NCBI GenBank assembly: GCA_903907865.1
Contig: CAIVPR010000008.1
Location: 1-64,000, forward strand
Direction of reading: 5' to 3'
Source: an uncultured Acidobacteriia bacterium
Lineage (GTDB): Bacteria; Acidobacteriota; Terriglobia; Bryobacterales; Bryobacteraceae
Length of the DNA stretch: 64,000 bases
Shown here: in pieces, positions 50,416 to 59,362 of the stretch
How the letters are laid out: each line of letters opens with the position of its first letter
Position numbering within the stretch: position 1 is the stretch's first letter
Notes under the pieces: generated by a model
Told to the model about the DNA's origin: nothing
The model's input: the letters and a program-made list of their open reading frames with translations, nothing else
Database searches by the model: none
Program-made: the position numbers and the translations under genes

Positions 50416-52200
50416 CTACTTCTTCGTCGGCAACTCCGGCACCCAACCCGGACTCGCATCCTCCCACTTGTTGTCCGTCAACTGCCGCACGTCGCTGCCA
50501 TCGGCCCGCATGGCGAAGATCTCCCCGTAGGGCTGCGGGACCCCGTCATAGAGCGCCATCTCATCCTTGAAGCCCTTCCGCCCGCTGCTGAACACGATCC
50601 ATTCACCGTCGTTGGACCAGACCGAATGCGCGTCGCTGCGGGTGCCGGTGGTCAGGCGCTTCAGGCCCGTCCCGTCCGGGTGGATGGTGAACAGCTTGAA
50701 CAACCCCTCGCGGTCGCTGGTGAACATGATCTCCCCCTTGGGCGACCATTGCGGGAAGTTGTCATAGTGCGATCCGTCGGTCAACTCGAACACATTGCCG
50801 TCGGCCAATGTCAGGATCGCCAACTGTTTGCCGCGTTTGTACACCAAGCGCTTGCCGTCCGGCGACCAGCTCGGAAACCCGTTGTTCACCCCGTCGTCCG
50901 CCACCACCCGGAACCCCGACCCGTCGGGCTGGATCAAGGCGATCTGCGAGGCTGGACGGCCCGGCGCGCGGAAGTACTTGCCCACGCAGAACGCGATCAC
51001 ATCCCCCACGGGCGACCAGACGGAATCGAAGGCGCTGTAGCCGTCCTTGTGGAAGAGCGTCGACTCACCGCTACCATCGGCGTTCATGATCTGGATGCTG
51101 GTGTCGCTGGTACCGGTCCCGTTGTTGCCGTACTTGCTGTAAAGGAGCTTGCGGCCGTCGGGTGAGAAGGCCGGGAAGGGCTCGCTGAGCGTCAACTCGA
51201 AGTCGGGGTCCAGGCTGGCGGTGGGAATCAGATGTTCGGTCGACGCGGGGTTCAGGACCCGTTCGTAGACCACCTGCTTGCCGTCCGTGGACCAGCTCGG
51301 ATGCCGGATCAACCCCTTGACCACGGTGTTCACGGTGCGGTCGGGATTCCAAATGTTGAGACCCGCCCTGGGCCCGGTGCCGCGGATCACGTATCCCAGC
51401 CGCCCCTCCGGCAGCCATTGCGGCGAGATCTTCGTCTCGTTGGAGGCGCTCATCATCTTGCGCTCACCGGTTTTCACGTCGACCGAGGCCAACTCCGTCC
51501 GGGAGCCCGCGGACTTCGCGAGGTACGCGCCCAATTCGTCGGTCTCATAGAAGAGGATCTTCGTGCCGTCGGGCGACCATGCCGGACTTCCCGCCACCCC
51601 GCCCGTGCGCGTCAACCGCCGCAGGCCGGTCCCATCGGGATGGACCATGTAGATCCCGGTCGATTGCAGTAGTTCCCACTGTTCCGGGCGGACCGACTCC
51701 GGCGCGTCGCGGTCCGAGGAGAACGCAATCCAGCGTCCGTCGGGCGACCATGCGGGGCGGAAGTTGCCCGCCGCGCCCTTGGTCAGGTTGCGGTACTTCT
51801 TGGTTGCCAGGTCGAGGAGCCAGATGTTGGCGAAGCCGCCCTCGCGCGTCGAGACAAAGGCGAGGGTCTTGCCGTCGGGGGAAAGCGTGCCTTGGTCGTC
51901 AAAGGCAGGGCTGTCGGTGAGTTGTTCGAGACCCGCACCGTCGGGATGCACGCGGTAGATGTCGGACTGGCCGCCCTTCTCCGAAGTGAAGACGGCCCAG
52001 CGCCCGTCGGCCGAGAGTGTGGGCGAGTACTCGCTTTCCTGGTGCTTGGTGAGGGCGCGTTCGTTAGCTCCGTTGCCGTCCGCCACGAAGAGCGCGATCT
52101 CCGGTGACCGGAAGCGGTTGAGGAGGACGTGGTGTTTCGCGCCCGGGGCCGGAAAAACCAAGACCAGGGCGACAAGCAGGATGCGGACGGGGATTCTCAT
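50416..52200 (-). CDS. Secreted PD40/TolB-like beta-propeller protein
   Basis: The protein is 594 residues. A signal peptide (ILLVALVLVFPAPGA) is followed by about a dozen PD40 repeats of the form WSPDG-W-IAFSSDR (PAWSPDGRWIAFSSDRDAPE, SPAWSPDGTKILFYETDE, FPSWSPDGKRLVYKRGKQ, QWSPKGEIMFTSDREG, SNDGEWIVFSSGRKGF). It has no TolB N-terminal domain and no peptidase domain, so it is a stand-alone propeller, likely a binding scaffold in the periplasm or outside the cell. It is not linked to the tol operon. Confidence 0.85.
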   Translation of the reverse strand: MRIPVRILLVALVLVFPAPGAKHHVLLNRFRSPEIALFVADGNGANERALTKHQESEYSPTLSADGRWAVFTSEKGGQSDIYRVHPDGAGLEQLTDSPAFDDQGTLSPDGKTLAFVSTREGGFANIWLLDLATKKYRNLTKGAAGNFRPAWSPDGRWIAFSSDRDAPESVRPEQWELLQSTGIYMVHPDGTGLRRLTRTGGVAGSPAWSPDGTKILFYETDELGAYLAKSAGSRTELASVDVKTGERKMMSASNETKISPQWLPEGRLGYVIRGTGPRAGLNIWNPDRTVNTVVKGLIRHPSWSTDGKQVVYERVLNPASTEHLIPTASLDPDFELTLSEPFPAFSPDGRKLLYSKYGNNGTGTSDTSIQIMNADGSGESTLFHKDGYSAFDSVWSPVGDVIAFCVGKYFRAPGRPASQIALIQPDGSGFRVVADDGVNNGFPSWSPDGKRLVYKRGKQLAILTLADGNVFELTDGSHYDNFPQWSPKGEIMFTSDREGLFKLFTIHPDGTGLKRLTTGTRSDAHSVWSNDGEWIVFSSGRKGFKDEMALYDGVPQPYGEIFAMRADGSDVRQLTDNKWEDASPGWVPELPTKK

Positions 52201-52223
52201 GTCCGCTGCATGATATCAAAAAA

Positions 52224-52255
52224 CGAAAGGGGGTGGCCGAAGCCACCCCCTTTCG
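52224..52255 (-). terminator. Intrinsic terminator after the thioester-domain gene
   Basis: This is a perfect 14-bp stem (CGAAAGGGGGTGGC paired with GCCACCCCCTTTCG) with a four-base loop. It is followed on the minus strand by CGTTTTTTGAT. It lies 20 bases past the stop of the gene ending at 52275, so it terminates that transcript and insulates the PD40 gene downstream. Confidence 0.88.
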
Positions 52256-52274
52256 GTCAAACAACCTGCGGGAT

Positions 52275-54590
52275 TTAGTACTTGCCGCAGTCCTTCCAGC
52301 CAGCGCGGGTGGCATCGATCGTGACGGTCGCCTTGGCGGTGGCCTTCACAACCGTGGTACCAACCTTTACCGTCGCGGTCGCCGTGTTGGTGGCCGTCGA
52401 GCTGGTCGGGCTGAGCGAGCGGGCATCACAACCCCACCACTTGGCCGGGTAGTTGTGGATGACCGGGATCTTCACGCCGCCGAAGCCGTTGCTACCGCAA
52501 ACCGAGGTGTCAACCGTGACCTTGTAGGCGTGGTCGAAATCCCAACCCTTGTCCGAGGTGGAGGGCGAGTTGTTGGTCTGCGTGTGGTACTTGGTCTGGC
52601 AGTTCAGATTGTTCGACAGGCTGGTGTCGACCTTCAGGACCTTGGTCTTGTCGCCGGTGTACACGCCGCCGCCGCCACCGGTCACGCCCAGCGTCCCATA
52701 GCCGGAGTGGAACTTCGAGCTAGGGCTGACATAGTCGCAACGGAAGCCCAGCTTCGTCGAGCCTGTCTTGTCGAGGATCTGGAAGTCGGCGCTGTCGTTG
52801 CTGGCCGTGTCGCTGAAGCGGTGGCCGCCCCAGCCCCAATCGGAAGCCGAGTTGCTGCCGTAGGTGTTGTCGGTCTGCGAGCGGTCCTCGTGGTATTCGA
52901 AGTACAGCTTGCCGTTGCCCGCGTCCTTGCAGATCAGCGTGCCGCCGGGGAGCTGCTTGGAGCCGTCGTCATGGCCGTCGTCACGATCATCGTCGTTGCC
53001 CCAGCCATTCCAGTTCCAGTTGATACCCCAGTCGTTGGTTTGCGTGGCTGCTTCCTTCACCGGCGGGTAGATGGTGGCCGTGAGGGTCGTCGAAGCACCC
53101 GGAGCGAGGCTGGCGATGGTGCCGACAGTGAAGTCGTCCTTGGCGATGGTCGGGGTGGCATTGTCGTCAACCACCACGATGTTCGTGAGGGCAACGGTGC
53201 CGGTGTTCTTCACAACGTAGGTGTAGGTGACCTTCTGGAAGGGGTTAACCTTGGTCGGGAAGGCCGTCTTGGTCATCGAAAGGCTCGGGGTACCGGTCGT
53301 ACCGCCGCCGCCGCCCTGGCCGCTCGTCGTGGGGCAGGTAACTTCGAGGATGATGTTTTGCAACTGGGTGGACGAGACACTGGAATTGGCGGCCAGCGGG
53401 GAGGCGCTGAAGGCGTAGTAGATCCCGATCACGCCGCCAGCGGGCGGGCAGTAGGTGGGATTCAACTTGGCGGTTGCCGCCAAAGCGAGGGCGGTGGCAG
53501 ACGGGGTGGCCGCGGTCTGGCCGGTAATGACAAGCCAGATGGCGTCCTGCACATCCTGCACCGTGCCGGCCTTGTTATTGAGGATGTAGTTCACCATGTT
53601 CCAAGTGTTGCCTGCGACCACGGGGCTGTACAGCGAGGCGAAGTTGGCCGCGTAGGTGGAGTACACAGGCGAACCCGGAATGCCATTGCCCTGCAGCGAA
53701 GAGTTGTACCAACCACCGCACCATGCCGGATAGGCCTGATTGGCGATGCTGAAGCCCGTCCCGACACCGGTCAGGGTGTAGGCGAAGTAGCCGTTGCCCG
53801 TCGCCTTGGCGTCGTCGGTGCTGGCGTTGAAGTTGGTCGATTCGAGGCTGAAGGCCGCGTTTCCGGTGGGCAACGTGATGCTGCTGACGCAGGTGGTGCA
53901 GCCGCCCTGTTGGGTGACGGTAGGAACCGGCACTTCCAGCAGCAGGCTCTGCAACTGACCCGCCGCAGTGTTCGCGTCGGCGGCCAGCGGATTCGGGCCG
54001 AACGCGTAGAACACCGCGAGCACGCCGCCGGCGTTGGGAATGTAGGAAGCCCCGCTGGCAACCGCCGCGCTCGCCAAAGCCTGAGCGGTCGTGGAGGCGG
54101 GGGCCGCAGTGACGCCGGTCATCACCAGCCAGATAGCGTCCTGCACGTCCTGCACGGTCCCGTTCTTGTGGTTCAGGATGTAGTTCACCATGTTCATGGT
54201 GTTGCCCTTCACGATCGGTCCGTAGCCGGACGGGAAGGTGGAGGAGTAAGTGTTGTAAACCGGTACGCCCGGAATACCATTGCCCTGGACCGAGGAATTG
54301 TGCCACGCACCGCACCATGCCGGGTATGCCTGATTGGCGATGCCCAAACCGGCGGCAACATTCTGCAGGGTCACCGCGAAGAAGCCATTGCCTGTTGCAA
54401 CAGCGTTGTCAGTCGACGCGTTGAAGTTCGTCGCGACCAAGTTGAACTGGACGTTGCCGGTGGGAACTGTGACTGCGTTGACACAGCCGAGGCACTGGGC
54501 TGCGGCTGGAGTCGTGCCCAAGCCTGCCGTGAAGATCAAGGTGGCAACCGGCAGTGCCAAGGTTGCTATGCGCCGTGTGAATCTGTTCAA
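52275..54590 (-). CDS. Secreted protein with two tandem thioester-type domains and a DUF11-like domain
   Basis: The protein is 771 residues from TTG 54590, which has AGAGGA seven bases upstream; an ATG at 54608 without such a signal is possible. A signal peptide ends TTPAAAQ. Two repeats of about 190 residues follow (about 33-222 and 231-418). Each has AYPAWCG and, 57 residues later, DVQDAIWL (Cys93/Gln150 and Cys291/Gln348), the Cys and Gln placement of thioester domains in Gram-positive adhesins. A DUF11-like domain (about 435-515, VNPFQKVTYTYVVKNTGTVA), an Asp/Gly/Trp-rich stretch and a C-terminal beta region follow. No anchor is visible at the C-terminus. A covalent adhesin is the inferred role. 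Confidence 0.7.
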   Translation of the reverse strand: MNRFTRRIATLALPVATLIFTAGLGTTPAAAQCLGCVNAVTVPTGNVQFNLVATNFNASTDNAVATGNGFFAVTLQNVAAGLGIANQAYPAWCGAWHNSSVQGNGIPGVPVYNTYSSTFPSGYGPIVKGNTMNMVNYILNHKNGTVQDVQDAIWLVMTGVTAAPASTTAQALASAAVASGASYIPNAGGVLAVFYAFGPNPLAADANTAAGQLQSLLLEVPVPTVTQQGGCTTCVSSITLPTGNAAFSLESTNFNASTDDAKATGNGYFAYTLTGVGTGFSIANQAYPAWCGGWYNSSLQGNGIPGSPVYSTYAANFASLYSPVVAGNTWNMVNYILNNKAGTVQDVQDAIWLVITGQTAATPSATALALAATAKLNPTYCPPAGGVIGIYYAFSASPLAANSSVSSTQLQNIILEVTCPTTSGQGGGGGTTGTPSLSMTKTAFPTKVNPFQKVTYTYVVKNTGTVALTNIVVVDDNATPTIAKDDFTVGTIASLAPGASTTLTATIYPPVKEAATQTNDWGINWNWNGWGNDDDRDDGHDDGSKQLPGGTLICKDAGNGKLYFEYHEDRSQTDNTYGSNSASDWGWGGHRFSDTASNDSADFQILDKTGSTKLGFRCDYVSPSSKFHSGYGTLGVTGGGGGVYTGDKTKVLKVDTSLSNNLNCQTKYHTQTNNSPSTSDKGWDFDHAYKVTVDTSVCGSNGFGGVKIPVIHNYPAKWWGCDARSLSPTSSTATNTATATVKVGTTVVKATAKATVTIDATRAGWKDCGKY

Positions 54591-54960
54591 GGGTGTTTCC
54601 TCTCTCATTTCGGTTCAATTATTCTGCGGTCTAGTTTAGCCGCTCGCCTCTCGGAATCCGGGTGCGGAATCATCTCCTGACCCGACTTGCCGACGAGGCC
54701 TAATGTCTTGAAAACTTTGTCCGACAGGACGATGCTAACACCAATGGAGGGTGAAAATATAGACTCCCATCAGTAACCCGTACCAGTACCTGGCAGCGGT
54801 TTCGAAGTCGGGAAACACCGGGAAAAGGCGGTGGAAAATAGGAGCCTTATTGGCGCTGAGACAGGGGGATGAACGTACTGAAAGTACTATTGCCGTTAGG
54901 CTCATGGCAAGGGCGCAGGGCGGGAATCAGTCCACGGCAGGAAGCCATTCCCGGCAATAG
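54591..54960. other. Intergenic, promoter region only
   Basis: About 370 bases upstream of the thioester-domain gene contain no frame with a family match. There are short inverted pieces (GTACCAGTACC near 54779) but no pair of -35/-10 boxes I would defend. The right end runs into the terminator of the PEP-CTERM gene. Confidence 0.4.
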
Positions 54961-54996
54961 AAAACGGCCATCCCCGCTTCCGGGGATGGCCGTTTT
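54961..54996 (-). terminator. Intrinsic terminator after the PEP-CTERM gene
   Basis: The stem AAAACGGCCATCCCCG pairs perfectly with CGGGGATGGCCGTTTT around a CTTC loop. It has A-run and T-run ends, so it works in both directions. It lies 25 bases past the stop of the PEP-CTERM protein gene on the minus strand. Confidence 0.88.
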
Positions 54997-55021
54997 CGGA
55001 GGAGAAGCAAGTTGGAAGATC

Positions 55022-55915
55022 TTACGAGCGGCGACCGTATTTGGCAGCCAGTGCCGAAAGTGCGCCGAGCGCCAGTAGGATCGAAGAGGGCTCGGGGACC
55101 ACGGTGCCATTGACACCGCTGATCAGCAAAGTGCTGTCATAGGTTTTGGCTTGCTGCGCGCCAGTAGTGGGATTGATGCGAGCCAACAACACCTCTAGAG
55201 TCAGATTTGCCGTGGTCGAGGCCAAGATGGTACTGGGGAAGGTGACGTAGAACGTGAACGTGGTGGTCGCGTTCAGGATGCCGATGTCGCCACTGCCACC
55301 ACTTCCAACGGTGGTGATACCATCGCCAGCGGTCCCCACCGAGGCGGCCTTCAGAGTGTTCGATGCGCCGCCATTAGCATCCGTGCTGTAAATCTGGGTT
55401 CCGGCAGACGCAGCCAAGCCGTTCGCGATGGTTCCGGCACCGGTAGCCGTTGAAGCCACGTACGCGATCGTATTGCCGACGAAGTTGTTGCCCTCGATGC
55501 CATAGGCTTGGTTGGCAGCCGTACCCTGCCTAGTGCTGCCATCCTGGATCCAGTAATCGCTCGCCGTGACTCCCCAAAGAGCGCCAGCGACTGCTGACAC
55601 ACTTCCACCACCGGCGGCCAAAGCAGGGCCCGCAACGCCGCTGACAACTGATCCGGCAGCGTTTGTGATGGTGCCCGTGGAGAGGTAGATTCCGTAGATG
55701 CCGCAAAATGGAAGCCCAGCAGCACCGCCGCCAATTGCCGCCGAGCCGCCGCAGTTGGTGCCAACACTCGACGACACGCCGGTCGTCGTGTTGATGGCAC
55801 CGGAATAGATCTGGGCCGCCGTGATCGAGAAGACCAAGGTATTGGCGCTGGCGGGAATGACGCTGATAAGCGCAATCCCGAACCCGAGGATGACGTTCTT
55901 GATTGAAGTGTTCAT
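55022..55915 (-). CDS. PEP-CTERM sorting-domain protein
   Basis: The protein is 297 residues. A signal peptide (VILGFGIALISVIPASA) is followed by a Gly/Ala/Ser/Thr-rich body with little charge (FYVTFPSTILASTTANLTLE). The C-terminus is VPEPSSILLALGALSALAA followed by KYGRRS, a canonical PEP-CTERM tag of VPEP motif, hydrophobic helix and basic end. Such proteins are processed by an exosortase and exported to the surface or extracellular matrix. No exosortase gene is in this window. Its neighbour is the thioester-domain protein, also secreted. Confidence 0.88.
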   Translation of the reverse strand: MNTSIKNVILGFGIALISVIPASANTLVFSITAAQIYSGAINTTTGVSSSVGTNCGGSAAIGGGAAGLPFCGIYGIYLSTGTITNAAGSVVSGVAGPALAAGGGSVSAVAGALWGVTASDYWIQDGSTRQGTAANQAYGIEGNNFVGNTIAYVASTATGAGTIANGLAASAGTQIYSTDANGGASNTLKAASVGTAGDGITTVGSGGSGDIGILNATTTFTFYVTFPSTILASTTANLTLEVLLARINPTTGAQQAKTYDSTLLISGVNGTVVPEPSSILLALGALSALAAKYGRRS

Positions 55916-56254
55916 ATTTGGACCGCTTACACCCAGTTCTTAGACCGGGCTCCTCCGTGATAAATCCGACAAAGCCAGCTTAGCAGATTCCCGAGACTCC
56001 TGAAAGCTGCTGGGCTATCCTTGAGTACCGGTACCTCTGACGGTGCATACCAAGTTCGCACTAGCCATGAAGCCCGCCCCGGCGCGCTGGTCGGCAAACA
56101 TTTCCGTGCGCTGAGCCACCGACCGCCGTACTCTAGGGACCAGAATTTATTATTGCAAAAGCGTGTGAAAAGAATCAAGGATTTCAAAGTCGCCCAACAA
56201 GAGTTTTTTCAGCTGGCGACAGGATAAGTACCGGTAGTTATATAACCAGTACCC
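55916..56254. other. Intergenic, upstream of the PEP-CTERM gene
   Basis: These 340 bases have no convincing gene. AGTACCGGTA occurs twice (56024-56033 and 56227-56236), which could mark a regulator site, but the same palindrome core also occurs within the next coding gene, so I give it little weight. No sigma-54 -24/-12 element was found. Confidence 0.35.
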
Positions 56255-57046
56255 TCAGTACTGGATAGAAAGGATGGCTGTGCCGCCGACTACTGCGTCA
56301 AGCCGCATCGCCGCCGACGCCTGTTTCGCCGATACCTCCACATACCCGGCGCTTCCCGCCAGCGCGAAGGCGGCCTCCTCCCCCGACTCCTCGTAGGTTG
56401 CCCGGAACCGCGACACCGAACCATTGCCGACGGCCAGATCGAACGGCCTCTCCGCCAACCAACCGAATTCCGCGCAGCGGAAGTTCGTCACAATATTGCC
56501 GAACCTGTCCACGGAGAGGACCCGGCCCGACCATCGTGCATGGTCTATCCGTACCGGTACACAGGCATCCAGCCGGCGCACCCCGTCCACCGGCGTCCCG
56601 AGAGCATCCGGGCCAATTCCGGCGGCCAATTGTCCCGCGATCGGCGCAAATACATCGCGTCCGTGGAAGGTCCGGCTCACCGGCTGCCGGAAATACCGGG
56701 CGGCAGAGATCCGTCGCGCCGTCCATGAGCCAGCCACGTCCAAGGCCATGGTCAGCACCCCGTTGTCCGGAGCCAGAAAGAAGTGGCTCCCCGCCTCGAC
56801 CAGAATCGGCAGGCGGGCACCGCCCACGCCCGGATCCACCACAACAACGTGGATGGTCCCCGGCGGAAAGCAGTACCAGGACTGGGCAAGCTTGTACGAC
56901 GCCTCGAGGATGGCATACGGAGCCACCTCGTGGGTGATGTCGACCACGGTCGCGGCGGGGCAGACCGAGAGGATCGCGCCCTTCATCGCCCCCACGTAGT
57001 GGTCGGACGTGCCGAAGTCGGTCAGAAGGGTGACGATTGGTCTCAT
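56255..57046 (-). CDS. SAM hydrolase (DUF62 / SAM hydroxide adenosyltransferase)
   Basis: The protein is 263 residues. Conserved DUF62 motifs are MRPIVTLLTDFGTSDHYVGA, HVVVVDPGVGGARLPILVE, FFLAPDNGVLTMAL, TFHGRDVFAPIAGQLAAG and the C-terminal DRFGNIVTNF. The family cleaves S-adenosylmethionine to adenosine and methionine with water; the halogenase relatives use halide instead. A family insertion specific to halogenases is not evident. The start at ATG 57046 puts MRPIVTLLTDFG at the N-terminus. It is divergent from the cysteine desulfurase gene, 30 bases apart. Confidence 0.92.
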   Translation of the reverse strand: MRPIVTLLTDFGTSDHYVGAMKGAILSVCPAATVVDITHEVAPYAILEASYKLAQSWYCFPPGTIHVVVVDPGVGGARLPILVEAGSHFFLAPDNGVLTMALDVAGSWTARRISAARYFRQPVSRTFHGRDVFAPIAGQLAAGIGPDALGTPVDGVRRLDACVPVRIDHARWSGRVLSVDRFGNIVTNFRCAEFGWLAERPFDLAVGNGSVSRFRATYEESGEEAAFALAGSAGYVEVSAKQASAAMRLDAVVGGTAILSIQY

Positions 57047-57076
57047 GGTTTTCCGGTAGCGATAAACTGGGAACAG

Positions 57077-58249
57077 GTGTCCCACTACTATTTCGACCAC
57101 AACGCGACTTCGCCCGTCGCGCCCGGGGTGCTGCAATGCCTCGTGGATTCGATCGCCGAAGTTTCCGGCAACGCGTCCAGCATCCATTATTATGGCCAGG
57201 CCGCGAAACGGAAGCTGGAAGGCGCGCGCCGCAAGCTTGCCGGGTCGCTGGGCTGCGATCCCCGGGAACTCGTTTTCACCTCAGGGGGCACGGAGAGCGA
57301 CAACCTTGCGATCCTGGGCGTCGGTCGCAAGGCACTGCGCGAAACGGGCCGCGCCCACGTGGTCACCAGCGCCATCGAGCACCCGGCCGTCCTGAACGCC
57401 TGCACCCAGTTGGAACGCGAAGGCGCGCAACTGACGGTCCTGCCGGTGGACGGCGTTGGACGCGTGGAACCGGGCGATGTCAAGCGCGCCTTGCGTCCCG
57501 ATACCTGCTTGGTCTCGATCCACCATGCCAACAACGAAATCGGCACCATCGAGCCCGTCGCCAAGCTGGCAAAAGCCGCCCGCGAAGGCGGTGCGCTCTT
57601 CCACACGGACGCGGTGCAGACCGTCGGCCGCACGCCGGTCGACGCGCGCGTGCTGGGAATCGACTTGATGTCGATCGGCGGCCACAAGTGCGGCGGCCCC
57701 AAAGGCGTGGGAGCCCTATATATAAGGAAGGGCGTGGAGCTGGATGCGATCCTGCATGGCGGACACCACGAGCGCGACCGGCGCGCGGGCACCGAGAACG
57801 TGCCGGGTGCCGTGGCGCTGGCGGCCGCGATTTCCGGTGGCCCCGACCTGTGGATCGGCATCGCCGGCCTGCGGGACCGCCTCGAACGCGGAGTTTTGGC
57901 CCGCGTGCCCGGTACCCGACTCAACGGCGACCCGTCGAGCCGCCTGTCCAACACCAGCAATATCGCCTTCGACGGCATCGGCGGGGAGGCCATGGTGATC
58001 TCGCTGGACCTGCGGGGGTACGCGGTGTCGAGCGGCTCGGCCTGCTCCAGCGGCGCGGTCGAACCTTCGCACGTTCTCCTCGCGCTCGGCATGGACAAGC
58101 AGACGGCCCGGTCGTGCGTGCGTTTCTCGCTGGGCCCCGGAAACACGGTGGAACAGGTCGACGGACTGATCGAAGCGGTCGCGGACAGCGTGGCGCACCT
58201 GCGCAGGGTTTCGCCGGCACCTCTGACCCGGGAGTTCGCCCATGCATGA
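57077..58249 (+). CDS. Cysteine desulfurase (NifS/IscS type)
   Basis: The protein is 390 residues with a GTG start. PLP lysine Lys204 is in SIGGHKCGGPKGVG. The active-site Cys323 sits in SSGSACSSGAVEPSHVLLAL, the short-loop group I arrangement. YYFDHNATSPVAPGVLQCLV, FTSGGTESDNLAILGV and IHHANNEIGTIEPV are standard. It supplies persulfide sulfur. The stop overlaps the start of mnmA by eight bases, so its main job is probably tRNA thiolation rather than Fe-S assembly; no iscU is present. The GTG was chosen because SHYYFDHNATSP is the usual N-terminus. Confidence 0.92.
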   Translation: MSHYYFDHNATSPVAPGVLQCLVDSIAEVSGNASSIHYYGQAAKRKLEGARRKLAGSLGCDPRELVFTSGGTESDNLAILGVGRKALRETGRAHVVTSAIEHPAVLNACTQLEREGAQLTVLPVDGVGRVEPGDVKRALRPDTCLVSIHHANNEIGTIEPVAKLAKAAREGGALFHTDAVQTVGRTPVDARVLGIDLMSIGGHKCGGPKGVGALYIRKGVELDAILHGGHHERDRRAGTENVPGAVALAAAISGGPDLWIGIAGLRDRLERGVLARVPGTRLNGDPSSRLSNTSNIAFDGIGGEAMVISLDLRGYAVSSGSACSSGAVEPSHVLLALGMDKQTARSCVRFSLGPGNTVEQVDGLIEAVADSVAHLRRVSPAPLTREFAHA

Positions 58250-59345
58250 CGCCTTGATTGCGGTCGCGATGTCCGGCGGCGTCGACAGTTCCGCCGTTGC
58301 GGCGCTGATGAAGCGCCAGGGCCACAATGTGGCGGGCTTGACGATGCAGCTTTGGAACCAGCGCCGCCTGCCGCAACTCGCCACCGAGGCCACCACCGGA
58401 CGATGCTGCTCGCTGGACGACGTCTACGACGCCCGGCGAGTGGCCGAACAGCTGGAGATGCCCTTCTACGTGGTCAACCTGGAGGAGCATTTCGAGGAAT
58501 CCGTGGTCAAGCCGTTCGTGGCGGACTACCTTGAGGGACGCACGCCGATTCCCTGCACGCACTGCAACACGTTCATCAAGTTCGACCGGTTCCTCGAACT
58601 GGCCGATTCCGTCGGGGCCAGGTCCATCGCCACCGGCCATTATGCCCGCGTGACGCGAAACGACGATACGGGCCGCTGGGAGCTGCGCACCGCGGTCGAT
58701 TTGTCCAAGGACCAGACCTATTTCCTATGGGGCCTGACGCAGGAGCAGCTATCGCGCACGCTCTTTCCGCTGGGCGGCATGACCAAGCCGGAGGTTCGGC
58801 AGTTGGCTGTTGACTTCGAACTCGCAGTGGCGGGCAAGCCGGAGAGCTACGAGATCTGTTTCGTCCCCAACGGCGACTACGCGGGCTTTATCGACGCATA
58901 CCTCAATGAGAAGGGCGCGGGGGCGGTCGACGCACAGGGAGCCATCGTCCACGAGGACGGGCGCAAACTGGGGAACCACGCCGGGGCGCACCGTTTCACG
59001 GTCGGGCAGCGCAAGGGTTTGGGGATTGCAGCCCCCGAACCGCTATACGTGATTTCGACGGATCCGAAGTCGCAGACGGTCACCGTCGGTGGCAACGATT
59101 CCCTGTTGCGTTCGACTTTGGTGGCCCGCGATATCAACTGGATTTCGTGGGCGGGCCTCGAAGCTCCGGCGCGCGTCGACGTGAGGATCCGCAACCGACA
59201 TGTTCCGTCGCCGGCGGAGTTGGTGCCGCTGCCGGGCGGCCGGGTCGAAGTGCGGTTCGACGTGCCGCAGCGTGCCGTCACCCCCGGACAAGGCGCGGTG
59301 TTTTACTCGGGCGACCTGGTGGTTGGCGGCGGTTGGATTGAATAG
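58242..59345 (+). CDS. mnmA: tRNA 2-thiouridylase MnmA
   Basis: The protein is 367 residues. The PP-loop is AMSGGVDSSAVAAL (residues 9-22). The catalytic nucleophile Cys108 lies in PCTHCNTFIKFDRF and the second catalytic Cys206 in ESYEICFVPNGDYAGF. KDQTYFLWGL and the C-terminal GQGAVFYSGDLVVGGGWI are conserved. A segment with a CC pair near residue 55 (TTGRCCSLDDVYDARR) is longer than in E. coli. It makes 2-thiouridine at the tRNA wobble position using sulfur from the overlapping desulfurase. Confidence 0.94.
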   Translation: MHDALIAVAMSGGVDSSAVAALMKRQGHNVAGLTMQLWNQRRLPQLATEATTGRCCSLDDVYDARRVAEQLEMPFYVVNLEEHFEESVVKPFVADYLEGRTPIPCTHCNTFIKFDRFLELADSVGARSIATGHYARVTRNDDTGRWELRTAVDLSKDQTYFLWGLTQEQLSRTLFPLGGMTKPEVRQLAVDFELAVAGKPESYEICFVPNGDYAGFIDAYLNEKGAGAVDAQGAIVHEDGRKLGNHAGAHRFTVGQRKGLGIAAPEPLYVISTDPKSQTVTVGGNDSLLRSTLVARDINWISWAGLEAPARVDVRIRNRHVPSPAELVPLPGGRVEVRFDVPQRAVTPGQGAVFYSGDLVVGGGWIE

Positions 59346-59362
59346 CGCCGGGATCGAATAGC

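Noticed and set aside
56024-56236. Repeated AGTACCGGTA as an operator for the PEP-CTERM gene
   Set aside because: The core palindrome GTACCGGTAC also occurs near 56551 inside the SAM hydrolase gene, so two intergenic copies are weak evidence.
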